Part shown: in pieces, positions 16,105 to 25,565 of the stretch
How the letters are laid out: each line of letters starts with the position of its first letter
Position numbering within the stretch: the first letter of the stretch is position 1
From: Granulosicoccus sp045106855
GTDB taxonomy: Bacteria > Pseudomonadota > Gammaproteobacteria > Granulosicoccales > Granulosicoccaceae
Reading direction: 5' to 3'
DNA: 64,000 bases
NCBI GenBank assembly: GCA_045106855.1
Contig: JBGCFI010000031.1
Location: forward strand, 1 to 64,000
The notes under the pieces: generated by a model
Told to the model about the DNA's origin: nothing
The model's input: only the letters and a program-made list of their open reading frames with translations
Database searches by the model: none
Position numbers and translations under genes: made by a program

Positions 16105-17652
16105 ATGCTTGACTGTGCCAACAGCCGCTGTTTACTGCGAACAGGGTTTCTTGCCGCGCTGGTTTTTTCGTGCGCATGGGTTGCGGCTGATGAGTTGGAC
16201 AATCCGCCAGTGCCGCAATCTGACGCGATGTCGGAGCAAGTAGAATCACCTGGCAGCATACGGGTTGCATTGGTGGATGCCGGCGTTAACTATCTGTTGC
16301 CTGAAATCGGCCGTTCATTGGCGCGTGATCAATCCGGCGCACTTATCGGCTATGACTTCTGGGATATGGATGAGCTACCGTTTGATAGTCATCCCAGTGG
16401 TCGCGGGTCCGTACAGCGTCATGGAACGCGTACCGCGTCGATTCTGCTTAGAGAGGCGCCGTTTGTTGAACTGGTGCCCTATCGATACCCACGTCCTGAC
16501 ATGCTCAGAATGGCTGAACTCGTAGCTCATGCGGATCGTCATGGAGTGCGTGTTATCGGAATGCCCTTAGGCGGGAACAAGCCTGAGCCCTGGAGTGCTT
16601 TTGAACAGGTTGCAGCTGAATATCCGCATATCCTGTTCATTGCTTCAGCCGGAAACAATGGACGCGACATTGATCAACAGCCGGTTTATCCCGCGGCACT
16701 CGGTTTAGCAAATATGCTCGTGGTGACATCAGCGGATGACTTTGGGCGAATTGCACAAGGTGTCAATTGGGGCAGGGTAGCAGTGGACTACATGGTGCCT
16801 GCAGAGCATATACAGGCACTGCAATTTGATGGCACTGAGGGTACGGTGTCTGGCAGTAGTTATGCGGTTCCACGGGTTGTTGCGCTGGCTGCCCGTTGGC
16901 TGAGGGACGAGCCAGAACTGGTGGCTTCCGATCTGATAAAAAAAATTCGCATGCAGTTTGCTAATGGTGCAGCTCCCCGCGAACTTGCCGAAGGTTATCT
17001 ATATGATCCACAGTTTTCAGAGCGGCAATCAATAGTTGTCACGGAGACTTACGAATATGAATCGTCAGGCGTTGACTTTGAATCATCTGTCGTCAAGTCT
17101 GAAATGACCGGTGACACACTTGCATTGCCATTGCAGATCCTGGTGCTTGATCGCCAATGGCAGTCTCCACAAATCACGCAATTGCTGGACGACACTGAAT
17201 CCATCCTTGAACAATGCAATATTGCTTTCAGAGATACGACGGTAAGCTTTGTTCAAAGTCCTGATTATCTGCGTGATCTGGAAACGGGGTCAGCCAGAAC
17301 ACTGATGGATGCTGTGAGATCTTCAGGAGCTGATCGTAAGCTGACCGTTGTACTGGCACGTGATACGCGTATGAGCACACCGTTTGATGCTGAAGCATTC
17401 GGGCGTGGTAATACACGGAACAGGCCCTGGTTAACAGATTCCGTGTGGTTGACGCTGGCTTTGCAGGATCAGGAAATAGCCCTGGCACATGAGTTGTTTC
17501 ATGTTCTGGCTAACTCCGGTGATCACAGCAACTCGCCGGGAAGTCTGATGCTGGCAAGAACCACTGGAAGCAATACACGGCTGACCAACGGGGAATGTCA
17601 GGTGGCCAGAGAGCGCGCTCTTGAGCTGGGCCTTTTGACAACCGCTCTCTAA
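16105..17652 (+). CDS. Exported S8 subtilase with C-terminal HExxH region
   Basis: 515 residues. An N-terminal signal peptide ends near residue 28 (WVAADE). The subtilisin-like domain (about 50-280) shows Asp58 (VALVDAG), His106 (RHGTRTAS), Asn184 (ASAGNNG) and Ser252 (SGSSYAVP), a full catalytic set. The second half (340-515) is a separate alpha/beta domain ending in AHELFHVLANSGDH, with HExxH at 462-466 and His474, then a LM pair at 481-482. That is reminiscent of a zinc metalloprotease active site, though the spacing is not a standard metzincin. Two proteolytic domains in one exported protein would be unusual. It may be co-transcribed with the HlyU-family gene. Substrate unknown. Confidence 0.8.
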   Translation: MLDCANSRCLLRTGFLAALVFSCAWVAADELDNPPVPQSDAMSEQVESPGSIRVALVDAGVNYLLPEIGRSLARDQSGALIGYDFWDMDELPFDSHPSGRGSVQRHGTRTASILLREAPFVELVPYRYPRPDMLRMAELVAHADRHGVRVIGMPLGGNKPEPWSAFEQVAAEYPHILFIASAGNNGRDIDQQPVYPAALGLANMLVVTSADDFGRIAQGVNWGRVAVDYMVPAEHIQALQFDGTEGTVSGSSYAVPRVVALAARWLRDEPELVASDLIKKIRMQFANGAAPRELAEGYLYDPQFSERQSIVVTETYEYESSGVDFESSVVKSEMTGDTLALPLQILVLDRQWQSPQITQLLDDTESILEQCNIAFRDTTVSFVQSPDYLRDLETGSARTLMDAVRSSGADRKLTVVLARDTRMSTPFDAEAFGRGNTRNRPWLTDSVWLTLALQDQEIALAHELFHVLANSGDHSNSPGSLMLARTTGSNTRLTNGECQVARERALELGLLTTAL

Positions 17653-17667
17653 CATCCGGTGATGTGT

Positions 17668-18450
17668 CTAGAAAGACACTGCTGCGCCAGTGAGTTTCCG
17701 GTCTGTACGCAGGATCAAGGATAGCAAAGGACCCAGGCGTGTTTGCGGTAAGTCAGTTTCATCCTCTCGTTCTCCCGGAAAGGCTCTTCGTCTTAATGGT
17801 GTACGAATCGGACCGGGATCGAAGCCATTGATAGCTAGCAGTGGACTGTTATCGTTGCCAAGCTTGTTATCGGTTTCATCAGCCAGCATATGCATTAACG
17901 TTTGCAAAGCCTGTTTGGACACACCATAGCTTCCCCAATAAGCGGTAGTTTTTTTATCCAGCAGAAAGGTGATGCTGCCAATTTCCGATCCTGTCAACAA
18001 CGGCATGCAGTGCAGTGATAGAAGGCGTGCGGCAGTCAGGTTGACATTCATGACCTTTACCCACTCAGCATGGCTGATATTGAGCTGTGGCGTCGGCGTA
18101 CCCAGATCGGCACTGCAATGAACCAGCGCATCGAGCATGCCGAATTCGGACGTTAGCAGGTCGGCGAGCTGGCTGTATTCGGCAGGTCCGGCTTTATCCT
18201 GTTGTAGTGGAATTATGGCTGGTTTTTCAGCGCCCGAGTCCACGATGACATCGTAGAGCTTCTCAAGTTTTTTTTCATTTCGACTTGCAAGGGCAACTGT
18301 TGCGCCAGCCTGCGCACAGGCGATGCTCAGGCAGGTGCCAAGGCCTCCGGTTGCACCGGTAATTAGCACCACTTTGCCGGCTAGAGCGTCTTCGCCGGGC
18401 TTGAACTCTTTTTGAGTTTGTGTGCTGGGCTGGTAGTTGGGTTGCTGCAT
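17668..18450 (-). CDS. Short-chain dehydrogenase, YciK-like
   Basis: 260-residue SDR-family oxidoreductase. The cofactor motif is TGATGGLG at about 31-38, the NNAG-type position is HCSADLG (about 110-116), and the catalytic pair is YGVSK (about 174-178). The C-terminal FDPGPIRTPLR block is typical of the YciK branch. The first 22 residues are a polar extension. YciK often neighbours ubiG, as here (ubiG at 19486-20202), but its substrate is unknown. Convergent with the subtilase gene, 15 bases apart. Confidence 0.85.
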   Translation of the reverse strand: MQQPNYQPSTQTQKEFKPGEDALAGKVVLITGATGGLGTCLSIACAQAGATVALASRNEKKLEKLYDVIVDSGAEKPAIIPLQQDKAGPAEYSQLADLLTSEFGMLDALVHCSADLGTPTPQLNISHAEWVKVMNVNLTAARLLSLHCMPLLTGSEIGSITFLLDKKTTAYWGSYGVSKQALQTLMHMLADETDNKLGNDNSPLLAINGFDPGPIRTPLRRRAFPGEREDETDLPQTRLGPLLSLILRTDRKLTGAAVSF

Positions 18451-18529
18451 AGGAATAGTGTAAATGAAACGGATGCCATGGATGCTGACAGCACCCTTGT
18501 TGAGCTTATTGTAAAGGTGTTTTCAATGG

Positions 18530-19450
18530 CTAGCGCCGTTGCTGCCAGGCACGAAAGAATTTTGTTAAAGGCGTTAATGTCATGCGTTCTCGCAGTAAAT
18601 CCGGCTGACGTTTTTTCCATAATTCCAGCTGATATTTACGCAGTACAAGTAACCGCCAGATTGGCAAAAGAGGCGGGCGACGGTAGCGGTGTTCTACTGC
18701 CTTGTCGTTAATCGCAGTCAGCAATGAGGCGCGGTTGCAATCAATGGCATGAGTGAGCAAATTCTGACGACCGGGTTTCTCGGTGACGACGGGTATACTT
18801 TTGAAGTTGGTCGCAGCGGTGGTCTGGGTATCAGAGTCGCTGGTGTAATCCGTTGTGGCAGCATCAGCAATACGAATATGGTCAGCAAGATCCTTTGGGC
18901 GAACCTGAAATTGCTGGTACATCTCATCACTGAATACGGGTTGTCCGCGATGGATAAGTCCCGGCAGGCGCACGAGTTGTTCATGGTGCGCAAATGCCAG
19001 TGCTGACGACTCAGGGTGCATGCTGGCATCAAGATCGGTGTTATCGCCACTGAGGGCATGCGCTATTAGGGCAAGCCTCGCTCTGTGGTTCAGAACCAGG
19101 TTGGTATCACTTGCGGCTGTTGTTTCAAATGGTGAAAAGCGTTGTGTGGAAACAGCACTAAGTATGTCAAGACACGCTGCCATCGCCTGGTCCAGGCCCT
19201 TGAGTATAAGTTGATTCTGTTGTGCCGCGGGGTGTCTCGCATCACCACCATGCATGCGTTGAAGCTCCTCGTGCCACCAATGAATTTTCTTTTCCGCAAC
19301 CTGAGGTTCCTGAACATCGTCCAGAGTGGTTATCAAGGCTTTGATCAATCCCAGGCGCTGGTCTACACGCATTTTTGCTGCAGGATCGATCCACAACAAG
19401 CTGTAGTACACGCTTGAACCTTCACGCACGTTGACCTGGGCATCGCTCAA
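18530..19450 (-). CDS. Squalene/phytoene synthase-like protein
   Basis: 306 residues with the all-helical squalene/phytoene-synthase fold pattern: SSVYYSLLW at the start, then a helix with VAEKKIHWWHEELQRM and ARHPAAQ. The Asp-rich diphosphate-binding motifs of true synthases are not convincing, so it may be non-catalytic, like the eukaryotic assembly factor NDUFAF6. It lies between ubiG and the YciK-like SDR, an arrangement that hints at a role near ubiquinone or respiratory-complex assembly. The start is a TTG at 19450; an in-frame GTG 7 codons later is possible. Confidence 0.7.
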   Translation of the reverse strand: MSDAQVNVREGSSVYYSLLWIDPAAKMRVDQRLGLIKALITTLDDVQEPQVAEKKIHWWHEELQRMHGGDARHPAAQQNQLILKGLDQAMAACLDILSAVSTQRFSPFETTAASDTNLVLNHRARLALIAHALSGDNTDLDASMHPESSALAFAHHEQLVRLPGLIHRGQPVFSDEMYQQFQVRPKDLADHIRIADAATTDYTSDSDTQTTAATNFKSIPVVTEKPGRQNLLTHAIDCNRASLLTAINDKAVEHRYRRPPLLPIWRLLVLRKYQLELWKKRQPDLLRERMTLTPLTKFFRAWQQRR

Positions 19451-19485
19451 GGTTGGCTACTCAATTGGCTCAAGTCGTTCCATGC

Positions 19486-20202
19486 CTATTGTTCATCGGC
19501 TGGCCTGGTGGCAGCTATCATATAGTTTACATCCACATCATCAGCAAGCTTGTAGTGCCGTGTCAGGGGGTTGTAGGTCAAGCCGATAATTTCGTCGACG
19601 CGTAATCCTGCGCTGCGACAATATCCGTTCAGTTCCGAAGGCTTAATGAATTTCTGCCACTCATGGGTGCCTTTCGGAAGCAGCCTGAGTATGTACTCAG
19701 CACCCACGATTGCAAACACCCATGATTTTGGGTTGCGATTCAGGGTTGAAAAGAACAGCCTGCCGCCCGGTTTTACAAGCCTTGCACAGGCTGCCACGGT
19801 TGATGCCGGGTCAGGCACATGTTCAAGCATTTCAAGGCAAGTAACGCAATCAAACTGTGCAGGCATCTGCTCGGCACACTCTTCTGTTGAAATCGCCTGA
19901 TAGTCAACATTTGCACCAGTTTCCATGGCGTGCAGGCGTGCCACTGACAAAGGTGCCTCCGCCAGGTCTATGCCAACCACGTCAGCGCCGGCATGCGCCA
20001 TGGACTCGGACAGGATGCCACCACCGCAGCCGACATCCAGAACACGTGAATTTGAAAGCGTCACCCTTTCACTGATCCACTCGAGGCGTAGCGGGTTGAT
20101 CTGATGAAGTGGCTTGAATTCGCTATTGGCATCCCACCAGCGACTGGCCAGGTCCTGAAATTTGGCAAGCTCTGCAGGATCGACATTGTGGTTGCTGTTC
20201 AT
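19486..20202 (-). CDS. ubiG: Ubiquinone biosynthesis O-methyltransferase
   Basis: UbiG catalyses both O-methylation steps of ubiquinone synthesis using S-adenosylmethionine, acting at the membrane surface. The 238 residues fit the family. The SAM site is VLDVGCGGGILSESMA (about 55-70), followed by ADVVGIDLAEAPL. Typical features are FQDLASRWWD near the N-terminus, CLEMLEHVPDP, and FFSTLNRNPKSW. ATG at 20202. The gene faces away from gyrA. Confidence 0.95.
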   Translation of the reverse strand: MNSNHNVDPAELAKFQDLASRWWDANSEFKPLHQINPLRLEWISERVTLSNSRVLDVGCGGGILSESMAHAGADVVGIDLAEAPLSVARLHAMETGANVDYQAISTEECAEQMPAQFDCVTCLEMLEHVPDPASTVAACARLVKPGGRLFFSTLNRNPKSWVFAIVGAEYILRLLPKGTHEWQKFIKPSELNGYCRSAGLRVDEIIGLTYNPLTRHYKLADDVDVNYMIAATRPADEQ

Positions 20203-20572
20203 GATGTTTCGTATCTTAACTTTTCAAGGACGGCTACCCGTTACACCAAGGTGTTTGCGGGCACTGAACTGGTGTATTTCAACTGGCAATACGGGTGTTA
20301 TTTCGACTTTCTACGACACAAAGGGCCGACTGGCCGAATGACGACCGGTAATGGTGTTTTGCGCTACGCGTGTGTAAAGAGGGCAAAGCCAACGGCCTGG
20401 GCGATGATACACGCGAAGAGGCAGTCTATTGTTTGCGTCATGTAAAGCTGCACAAAGTTACGTGATTTGCGCTGAATTACCCGGCATGGCAAAGCGATCC
20501 TGAAAACGGTTTTCTACGCTGCTTCGAAAGGTCGCAAGTTCTTGCAAATTAGGTACTTAGAGTCCTGTCGTG

Positions 20573-20581
20573 TGCTAAAAT
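20573..20581 (+). promoter_or_regulatory. gyrA: Extended -10 promoter candidate for gyrA
   Basis: TGC-TAAAAT, an extended -10 element, lies 49 bases before the gyrA start. No strong -35 is seen at normal spacing, consistent with extended -10 promoters. The rest of the 20203-20630 intergenic region (about 430 bases between divergent ubiG and gyrA) shows no gene. Confidence 0.4.
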
Positions 20582-20630
20582 AAGCGAGTTGATCTGCGTT
20601 GATCGCAACCATAGTCCGGCCCAGCTTTTT

Positions 20631-23336
20631 ATGTCTGATTTCGCCAAAGAAATTCTGCCTATAAATCTCGAGGATGAGATGCGGCAGTCGTTCCTCGATT
20701 ACGCCATGAGCGTCATCGTTTCTCGTGCATTGCCCGATGTACGTGATGGGCTTAAACCGGTTCATCGGCGCATTCTGTATGCCATGCATGAGCAAAACTA
20801 CGACTTTAACCGGCCCTATCGCAAGTCGGCGCGTGTAGTGGGTGAAGTCATGGGTAAATACCATCCACACGGTGACTCCGCCATCTACGACTCCATGGTC
20901 AGAATGGCGCAGCCCTTCAGCATGCGCTACATGCTGATAGATGGTCAGGGTAACTTTGGCTCGGTTGATGGTGATCCTGCAGCTGCAATGCGTTACACGG
21001 AAGTACGCATGGCCAAGATCACACAGGAATTACTGGCCGATATCGATCAGGAAACCGTCGATTTCAACCCTAACTACGATGGCTCTGAGCGTGAACCCAG
21101 CGTTTTGCCATCTCGGATACCTGCGCTGTTGGTTAATGGCGGCACCGGTATCGCCGTTGGTATGGCCACCAACATTCCGCCGCACAATATCTCCGAGGTT
21201 ATCAACGCCACGATTGCCATGCTCGATGATCCGGATATAACGGTTGAACAGTTGATGGAGCATTTGCCGGGCCCCGATTTTCCTACAAAGGGCATTATCA
21301 ATGGTGCACGGGGCATCAGAGAGGCCTATCGCACCGGCCGTGGCAAAGTCTACATACGCTCCAAAGCCGAAGTTGTCTACAACGAAAAAACCGGTAAAGA
21401 CACTATCATCGTTCACGAGTTGCCCTACCAGGTCAACAAGGCGCGTCTGCTCGAGAAGATTGCAGAACTCGTCAAAGATAAAAAGATCGAAGGCATCACA
21501 GAACTGCGAGACGAGTCGGACAAAGACGGTATGCGTATCGTCATCGAAATGCGTCGGGGTGATTCGGGTGAAGTCATGCTCAATCAGTTGTACAAGCAAA
21601 CGCAGCTTCAGGTGGTTTTCGGCATCAACATGGTGGCGTTGGATGATGGTCAGCCTAAATTGCTGAACCTGGTCCAGGTGCTGAATGCATTCATCCGTCA
21701 CCGCCGCGAAGTCGTCACCAGGCGCACCGTATTCCTGTTGCGCAAGGCGCGTGATCGCGCTCATGTACTTGAAGGGCTGGCTGTTGCGCTGGCCAACATC
21801 GATCCAATCATTCAGCTGATCAAGGAGTCGCAGAATTCCGCAGAGGCTAAAGAGAAGCTGGTTGCGACAACATGGGAGCCCGGTATTGTCAGTGGCATGT
21901 TGGAACGCGCCGGTGCTGCAGCCTCAAAGCCTGAAAATCTTGGCGATATATATGGGTTGCATGAAGGCAAATACCAATTGTCTGAGGTTCAGGCGCAAGC
22001 CATTCTCGATTTGCGATTGCACCGACTGACAGGTCTGGAGCAGGACAAGATCATCGCGGAATACAAGGAAATTCTGGAAAAGATCGAAGACTACCTGGAC
22101 ATCCTCACCGATCCGGAGCGTTTGCGTCTTGTTATCCGGGGCGAGCTTGTTGCCATCATCGAACAATACGGTGATCAGCGTAGAACTGTTATCCAGGTCG
22201 ATCACTCTGAAATGACAGTAGAGGATCTAATCGCGGATGAGGCTGTTGTTGTCACCTTGTCGCACGGCGGTTACGTCAAGGCACAGCCGCTTTCAGATTA
22301 TCGTGCGCAACGTCGAGGTGGTCGCGGGAAATCAGCCACGGCTATCAAGGACGAGGATTTCGTCGATAAGCTTTTTGTCGCCAATATGCACGACACGGTG
22401 TTGTTTTTCACCAGTGTCGGTAAGGTCTACTGGAAGCGGGTCTACGAGTTACCGTTAGCCAGTCGAGGTTCGCGTGGCCGGCCCATTATTAACTTGTTGC
22501 CGCTGGAAGAGGACGAACGTGTTAATGCTGTTCTCACTGTAAGAGAGTACACCGATACGCAATTCGTCATGTTTGCGACCAGCAAAGGGGTGGTCAAGAA
22601 AACTGCGCTCGCCGATTTCTCACGGCCTCGAACCAACGGCATTATCGCTATCGATTTACGTATTGATGATTTTCTCATCGACGTCGGACTGACCACGGGC
22701 GACAGCGATATCATGTTGTTCTCAAGCGGTGGCAGGGCTATGCGTTTTCACGAGTCTGCTGTCAGGAAAATGGGTAGAACAGCTGCCGGTGTGCGCGGAA
22801 TCCGCATGCCAGAGGAAGATACGGTAATTGCACTGATTGTTGTCAGTGAAGGCAGCATACTCAGCGCTACCAAGCATGGTTATGGAAAGCGCTCTGAACC
22901 AGATGCCTACCCGACAAAAGGTCGCGGTGGCATGGGGGTCATCGACATAAAGACGACGGATCGAAACGGTCCTGTCATTGGCGCTGTTCAAGTCGGTGAA
23001 GATGACGAAATCATGATGATCACTGATGCCGGCACACTGGTAAGGACTGCCGTTTCGGGTGTATCAACTGTGGGCCGCAATACGCAGGGTGTGCGCCTCA
23101 TAAGATTGAGTGACGGTGAGTCAATGGTAGAAATCACCCGAATCGATGAATCCGATGTCAATGGTGATGACGATATTGTCGAAGGGGCAGATGGCGACGC
23201 CACCGAAAGCGCAGATGCTCCAAACGATGACGCTACTGCAACAGAACCATCGAATGAATCGGACAACGCTGAAGATGCGCCGGATACCTCGACAGACTCC
23301 GAATCAGAAGCAGACGAAAATCCCGAAGACAACTAA
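20631..23336 (+). CDS. gyrA: DNA gyrase subunit A
   Basis: GyrA cleaves and passes DNA, with GyrB, to introduce negative supercoils. I take the ATG at 20631 (901 residues; MSDFAKEILPINLEDE is the conserved N-terminus); the open frame starts earlier at 20589. The catalytic tyrosine is Tyr122 in AAMRYTE. The quinolone region HPHGDSAIYD has wild-type Ser83 and Asp87. The GyrA box QRRGGRG confirms gyrase rather than ParC. The C-terminal pinwheel ends near residue 839 and is followed by an unusually long acidic, Ser/Asp/Glu-rich tail (840-901). serC follows 34 bases later. Confidence 0.97.
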   Translation: MSDFAKEILPINLEDEMRQSFLDYAMSVIVSRALPDVRDGLKPVHRRILYAMHEQNYDFNRPYRKSARVVGEVMGKYHPHGDSAIYDSMVRMAQPFSMRYMLIDGQGNFGSVDGDPAAAMRYTEVRMAKITQELLADIDQETVDFNPNYDGSEREPSVLPSRIPALLVNGGTGIAVGMATNIPPHNISEVINATIAMLDDPDITVEQLMEHLPGPDFPTKGIINGARGIREAYRTGRGKVYIRSKAEVVYNEKTGKDTIIVHELPYQVNKARLLEKIAELVKDKKIEGITELRDESDKDGMRIVIEMRRGDSGEVMLNQLYKQTQLQVVFGINMVALDDGQPKLLNLVQVLNAFIRHRREVVTRRTVFLLRKARDRAHVLEGLAVALANIDPIIQLIKESQNSAEAKEKLVATTWEPGIVSGMLERAGAAASKPENLGDIYGLHEGKYQLSEVQAQAILDLRLHRLTGLEQDKIIAEYKEILEKIEDYLDILTDPERLRLVIRGELVAIIEQYGDQRRTVIQVDHSEMTVEDLIADEAVVVTLSHGGYVKAQPLSDYRAQRRGGRGKSATAIKDEDFVDKLFVANMHDTVLFFTSVGKVYWKRVYELPLASRGSRGRPIINLLPLEEDERVNAVLTVREYTDTQFVMFATSKGVVKKTALADFSRPRTNGIIAIDLRIDDFLIDVGLTTGDSDIMLFSSGGRAMRFHESAVRKMGRTAAGVRGIRMPEEDTVIALIVVSEGSILSATKHGYGKRSEPDAYPTKGRGGMGVIDIKTTDRNGPVIGAVQVGEDDEIMMITDAGTLVRTAVSGVSTVGRNTQGVRLIRLSDGESMVEITRIDESDVNGDDDIVEGADGDATESADAPNDDATATEPSNESDNAEDAPDTSTDSESEADENPEDN

Positions 23337-23370
23337 TTTCAGGTAGCGGACCACGCCAGGATACAAACCT

Positions 23371-24459
23371 ATGGCCGTGCGTAGTTTTAATTTCAATGCC
23401 GGCCCGGCAGCGATGCCAGTATCGGTGCTTGAATCGCTGCAACGCGATATTGTTGACTATCAGGGTCGCGGTTTGTCGGTGCTTGAGATGAGCCATAGAA
23501 GCGCTGATTTCATCGAAATTGCGCAAAAGGCTGAAGCGGATCTGCGATCGTTAATCGCAATTCCGGACAGGTATTCAGTGCTCTTTATGCAAGGAGGTGC
23601 CAGTAGTCAGTTTGCACTGACGGTCAGTAATCTGGATACAGCGGGTCAGGTGGCATTTGCCAACACGGGTTACTGGTCTGCAAAGGCCCGTTCGGTTGCA
23701 GCCTTATCTACCGGTGTCCGCGAGGTAGTTAGCGTTTCACGCGAACCATACCTTCGAGTACCTGATATCGATCAATGGCTGGATGCTGGCAAGTCAAGCT
23801 ATCTGCATGTTACTGACAATGAGACCATTGACGGCGTCCAGCTGGGTGAACTTCCCGTCAGCCCGGTTCCGCTGGTTGTCGATATGTCGTCTTCCATTCT
23901 TTCACGCCCGGTGGATATAGAGCGTTACGGGGTCATCTATGCCGGTGCCCAGAAGAACATTGGTCCCGCTGGCATAACGGTGGTTATTGTAAGAGACGAC
24001 TTGATTGAGCGAAGCGCTCATCGCAAACACCTGGCTCCTGTGTTCAGCTATGCAGCGATGAATGATGCCGGATCAATGCTCAATACACCTCCCACATTCG
24101 CATGGTATGCCGCAGGGTTGGTATTCCAGTGGCTTCTGGACGAGGGTGGCCTTGAGGCAATTTCCAAGCGTAACGAACGTCAGGCCGCTCGAGTCTATGC
24201 AGCCATTGACGAAAGCGAAGTGTATTCCAACAACGTCCATCCTGACAATCGGTCCCTGATGAACATCCCTTTTCAGCTTGCTCGCCCACAGTGGCAGGAT
24301 GCGTTTTTAAAGGGCAGCGTAAAGCGTGGTCTGATTGGGCTGAAGGGACATAAATCAGTGGGTGGACTACGAGCCAGTTTATACAACGCCGTTACTGATG
24401 AAGCGGTCGATGCGCTGGTAGAGTATCTGAATGAATTCGCCAGAGATCCACAGCCATGA
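23371..24459 (+). CDS. serC: Phosphoserine aminotransferase
   Basis: SerC makes 3-phosphoserine (serine route) and 4-phosphohydroxythreonine (vitamin B6 route) using PLP. The 362 residues have the family opening RSFNFNAGPAAMP, the MQGGASSQF phosphate/PLP loop (about 71-79), and the PLP lysine in GAQKNIGPAG (about 191-200). The stop overlaps the pheA start by 4 bases (ATGA), so the two are translationally coupled. The gyrA-serC-pheA-tyrA order is the usual gammaproteobacterial block. Confidence 0.96.
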   Translation: MAVRSFNFNAGPAAMPVSVLESLQRDIVDYQGRGLSVLEMSHRSADFIEIAQKAEADLRSLIAIPDRYSVLFMQGGASSQFALTVSNLDTAGQVAFANTGYWSAKARSVAALSTGVREVVSVSREPYLRVPDIDQWLDAGKSSYLHVTDNETIDGVQLGELPVSPVPLVVDMSSSILSRPVDIERYGVIYAGAQKNIGPAGITVVIVRDDLIERSAHRKHLAPVFSYAAMNDAGSMLNTPPTFAWYAAGLVFQWLLDEGGLEAISKRNERQAARVYAAIDESEVYSNNVHPDNRSLMNIPFQLARPQWQDAFLKGSVKRGLIGLKGHKSVGGLRASLYNAVTDEAVDALVEYLNEFARDPQP

Positions 24460-25565
24460 GCGATGAGCTCAAACCAGACAAGCAGCCGGTTTCCCTTGAG
24501 GAAATCTATCGGCAAATCGATGCTATCGATGGACAGATACAAACGCTAATCAATCAGCGAGCGGCGGTTTGTACACAAATTGCCGTACTCAAAGGTAATC
24601 AGTCAAAAGATGGTGGGGCCGACTTGTATAAACCTGGACGTGACGCACTGGTTTTAAGAGCGGTGGCTGAGCGTAATGAAGGTCCACTGCACGATAGGGA
24701 TATGCAACGGATATTTCGTGAAATTATCTCCGCTAGTCAGATGCTGGAAGAGCCCATGCGCGTCGCCTACCTGGGGCCTGAAGGTACTTACAGCCATACT
24801 GCAACAGACAGACATTTTGGTCATTTTGTAGAAACGCACCCCGAGCCTGGCATTGCCGAAATATTCCATGCAGTCGAAGCGGGCCGTGCCAGATTTGGCG
24901 TGGTACCGGTAGAAAATTCAACCGAAGGTGCGGTGAATCAGACGCTCGATCTACTCACCCAAACCACACTGCGTGTGTGTGGAGAAGTGGGTATGCGAAT
25001 TCAGCATTGCCTGCTAAGCAATGCTGAGACACTTGCGGATATCAAAGAAGTGCATGCTCATCCCCAGGCACTTGCCCAATGTATGCATTGGCTGAATGCA
25101 AACCTGCCCGATGCTGTTCGCGTCAGTGAAAGCAGTAATGCGGCTGCAGCCAAGCTTGCCATAGAACGATCGGATATAGCCGCAATCGCCGGAGAAACAG
25201 CGGCTGAACTTTATTCTCTGGCAACAATAACCAAAGGGATTGAGGATGAGAAAAACAATACCACGCGTTTTCTGATTATTGGTGATCAGGACATGCCACC
25301 AAGCGGCGAAGATTCGTCGCTGTTGCTGGTATCTGCTCCGCACAGGCCGGGCGGTTTGCGCAGTATGCTGGGTCCACTGGAGGAGGCTGGTGTCAGCATG
25401 ACGCGTATAGAATCCCGCCCCTCTCGCTCTGCGTTATGGGAATACGTGTTTTTTATCAACGTAGATGGACATGAACATGATGGTCATTTGTCCCGGGTTC
25501 TTGATCAATTGAGAGAATTTGCACCATTGGTTAAAGTATTGGGGTCTTACCCGCGTGCCTTGTAA
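24456..25565 (+). CDS. pheA: Chorismate mutase/prephenate dehydratase (P-protein)
   Basis: Bifunctional enzyme of phenylalanine synthesis: chorismate to prephenate to phenylpyruvate. The 369 residues divide into an AroQ chorismate mutase domain (about 10-95; RQIDAIDGQIQTLINQR), a prephenate dehydratase domain (about 103-275; YLGPEGTYSH, VVPVENSTEG, TTRFLII), and a C-terminal ACT domain (about 285-365; RPGGLRSML and the ESRPSR phenylalanine-binding motif). The ACT motif indicates feedback inhibition by phenylalanine. It overlaps serC by 4 bases and the tyrA start by about 11 bases. Confidence 0.96.
   Translation: MSDELKPDKQPVSLEEIYRQIDAIDGQIQTLINQRAAVCTQIAVLKGNQSKDGGADLYKPGRDALVLRAVAERNEGPLHDRDMQRIFREIISASQMLEEPMRVAYLGPEGTYSHTATDRHFGHFVETHPEPGIAEIFHAVEAGRARFGVVPVENSTEGAVNQTLDLLTQTTLRVCGEVGMRIQHCLLSNAETLADIKEVHAHPQALAQCMHWLNANLPDAVRVSESSNAAAAKLAIERSDIAAIAGETAAELYSLATITKGIEDEKNNTTRFLIIGDQDMPPSGEDSSLLLVSAPHRPGGLRSMLGPLEEAGVSMTRIESRPSRSALWEYVFFINVDGHEHDGHLSRVLDQLREFAPLVKVLGSYPRAL

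Noticed and set aside
20104..20445. 113-codon plus-strand frame across the ubiG start
   Set aside because: Overlaps the ubiG 5' end and its promoter region; composition is that of a shadow frame.
21030..21764. 244-codon open frame on the minus strand
   Set aside because: Entirely antisense to gyrA, with residues that mirror the gyrase codons; no ribosome site or family pattern.
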